Below, piece after piece: positions 5,669-5,799 of a stretch of 5,799 nucleotides of DNA. Every line of letters starts with the position of its first letter. The stretch's first letter is position 1. Position numbers and translations under genes: made by a program. The stretch is from Alphaproteobacteria bacterium (lineage in GTDB: Bacteria; Pseudomonadota; Alphaproteobacteria; Rhodobacterales; Rhodobacteraceae), in assembly GCA_030424705.1 (NCBI GenBank), contig JAUHWJ010000148.1, forward strand, positions 1 to 5,799, written 5' to 3'. The notes below the pieces were generated by a model. That model was not told the DNA's origin. It searched no databases and worked only from the letters and a program-made list of their open reading frames with translations.

Positions 5669-5717
5669 GGCTTCCGAACGGTTGAACGCGGCGCCTCTCG
5701 TATGCGGGCCGGAAGCC
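5669..5717 (+). promoter_or_regulatory. Stem-loop in the rpsF 5' leader
   Basis: GGCTTCCG (5669-5676) pairs over 8 bp with CGGAAGCC (5710-5717), enclosing a 33-nt loop. It lies in the presumed untranslated leader. Leaders of rpsF in several bacteria carry a structure bound by the S6-S18 complex for feedback control. This may be an analogue, but I cannot confirm the conserved motif. Confidence 0.35.
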
Positions 5718-5750
5718 TCGTCGCCCGGCATTTTGAAGCGCGCATGACAG

Positions 5751-5755
5751 AGGTG
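5751..5755 (+). promoter_or_regulatory. Ribosome binding site of rpsF
   Basis: AGGTG, within AGAGGTGAG, lies 6 nt before the ATG at 5762 and supports that start. Confidence 0.65.
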
Positions 5756-5761
5756 AGACGC

Positions 5762-5799
5762 ATGGCTCTTTACGAGCATGTCTTTATCGCGCGTCAGGA
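5762..5799 (+). CDS. rpsF: 30S ribosomal protein S6, N-terminal start only
   Basis: Twelve complete codons are visible before the window ends: MALYEHVFIARQ, with a further partial codon beginning GA. This matches the N-terminus of alphaproteobacterial ribosomal protein S6, which binds 16S rRNA with S18 in the platform of the small subunit. The ATG has a good ribosome binding site and its own apparent promoter, so it is probably the first gene of the usual rpsF-rpsR-rplI cluster, which would lie to the right. The identification rests on a short stretch, but one that is highly characteristic. Confidence 0.88.
   Translation, partial: MALYEHVFIARQ

Noticed and set aside
4348..5763. A 471-codon open frame on the - strand with Leu/Pro/Arg repeats resembling membrane segments
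   Set aside because: The repeats are the reverse complement of the Arg-x-Ala-x array on the + strand. The + frame has a signal peptide and a peptidoglycan-binding domain, so it is the real gene.

Overview
The window is very GC-rich and all genes read on the + strand. The right edge holds the start of rpsF, whose first residues (MALYEHVFIARQ) match the N-terminus of ribosomal protein S6 in Rhodobacterales-type Alphaproteobacteria. Together with the high GC content and the use of C or G in most third codon positions, this suggests a Rhodobacterales-like alphaproteobacterium. The placement is an inference, not a database result.

Positions 1-4357 are the downstream part of a peptide/opine-type ABC transporter operon. 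It opens with the last 77 codons of a DppC-type permease. A complete DppC-type permease (233-1045) follows, with a C-terminal third almost identical to the first one. So two DppC-type subunits are encoded back to back, where a DppB-type partner would normally precede DppC. Next comes a 259-base stretch full of strong hairpins and carrying an 88-codon open frame (1042-1308). After it lie a fused two-domain ATPase of the DppD-DppF type (1305-2903) and an NAD-type aldehyde dehydrogenase (2900-4357). Every junction in this chain is a 4-base ATGA stop/start overlap, provided the 88-codon frame is counted, which implies translational coupling. The transporter probably imports a peptide or similar small solute, and the dehydrogenase would oxidise an aldehyde derived from it.

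Positions 4417-5628 encode an exported protein of unknown function. Its mature part is modular: an arginine-spaced tetrapeptide repeat that should form a long charged helix, an Arg-Asp dipeptide-rich stretch, a Trp/Tyr/His/Pro-rich segment with a likely disulfide pair, and a C-terminal peptidoglycan-binding domain. It looks like an envelope tether.

Positions 5629-5761 hold a probable sigma-70-type promoter and a leader of roughly 90-100 nt with a stem-loop, ahead of rpsF (5762 to the edge).

The points most worth a second look are the tandem permease copies with only synonymous differences, the hairpin-rich coupling region before the ATPase (including a hairpin that buries the ATPase ribosome binding site), and the architecture of the repeat-bearing envelope protein.
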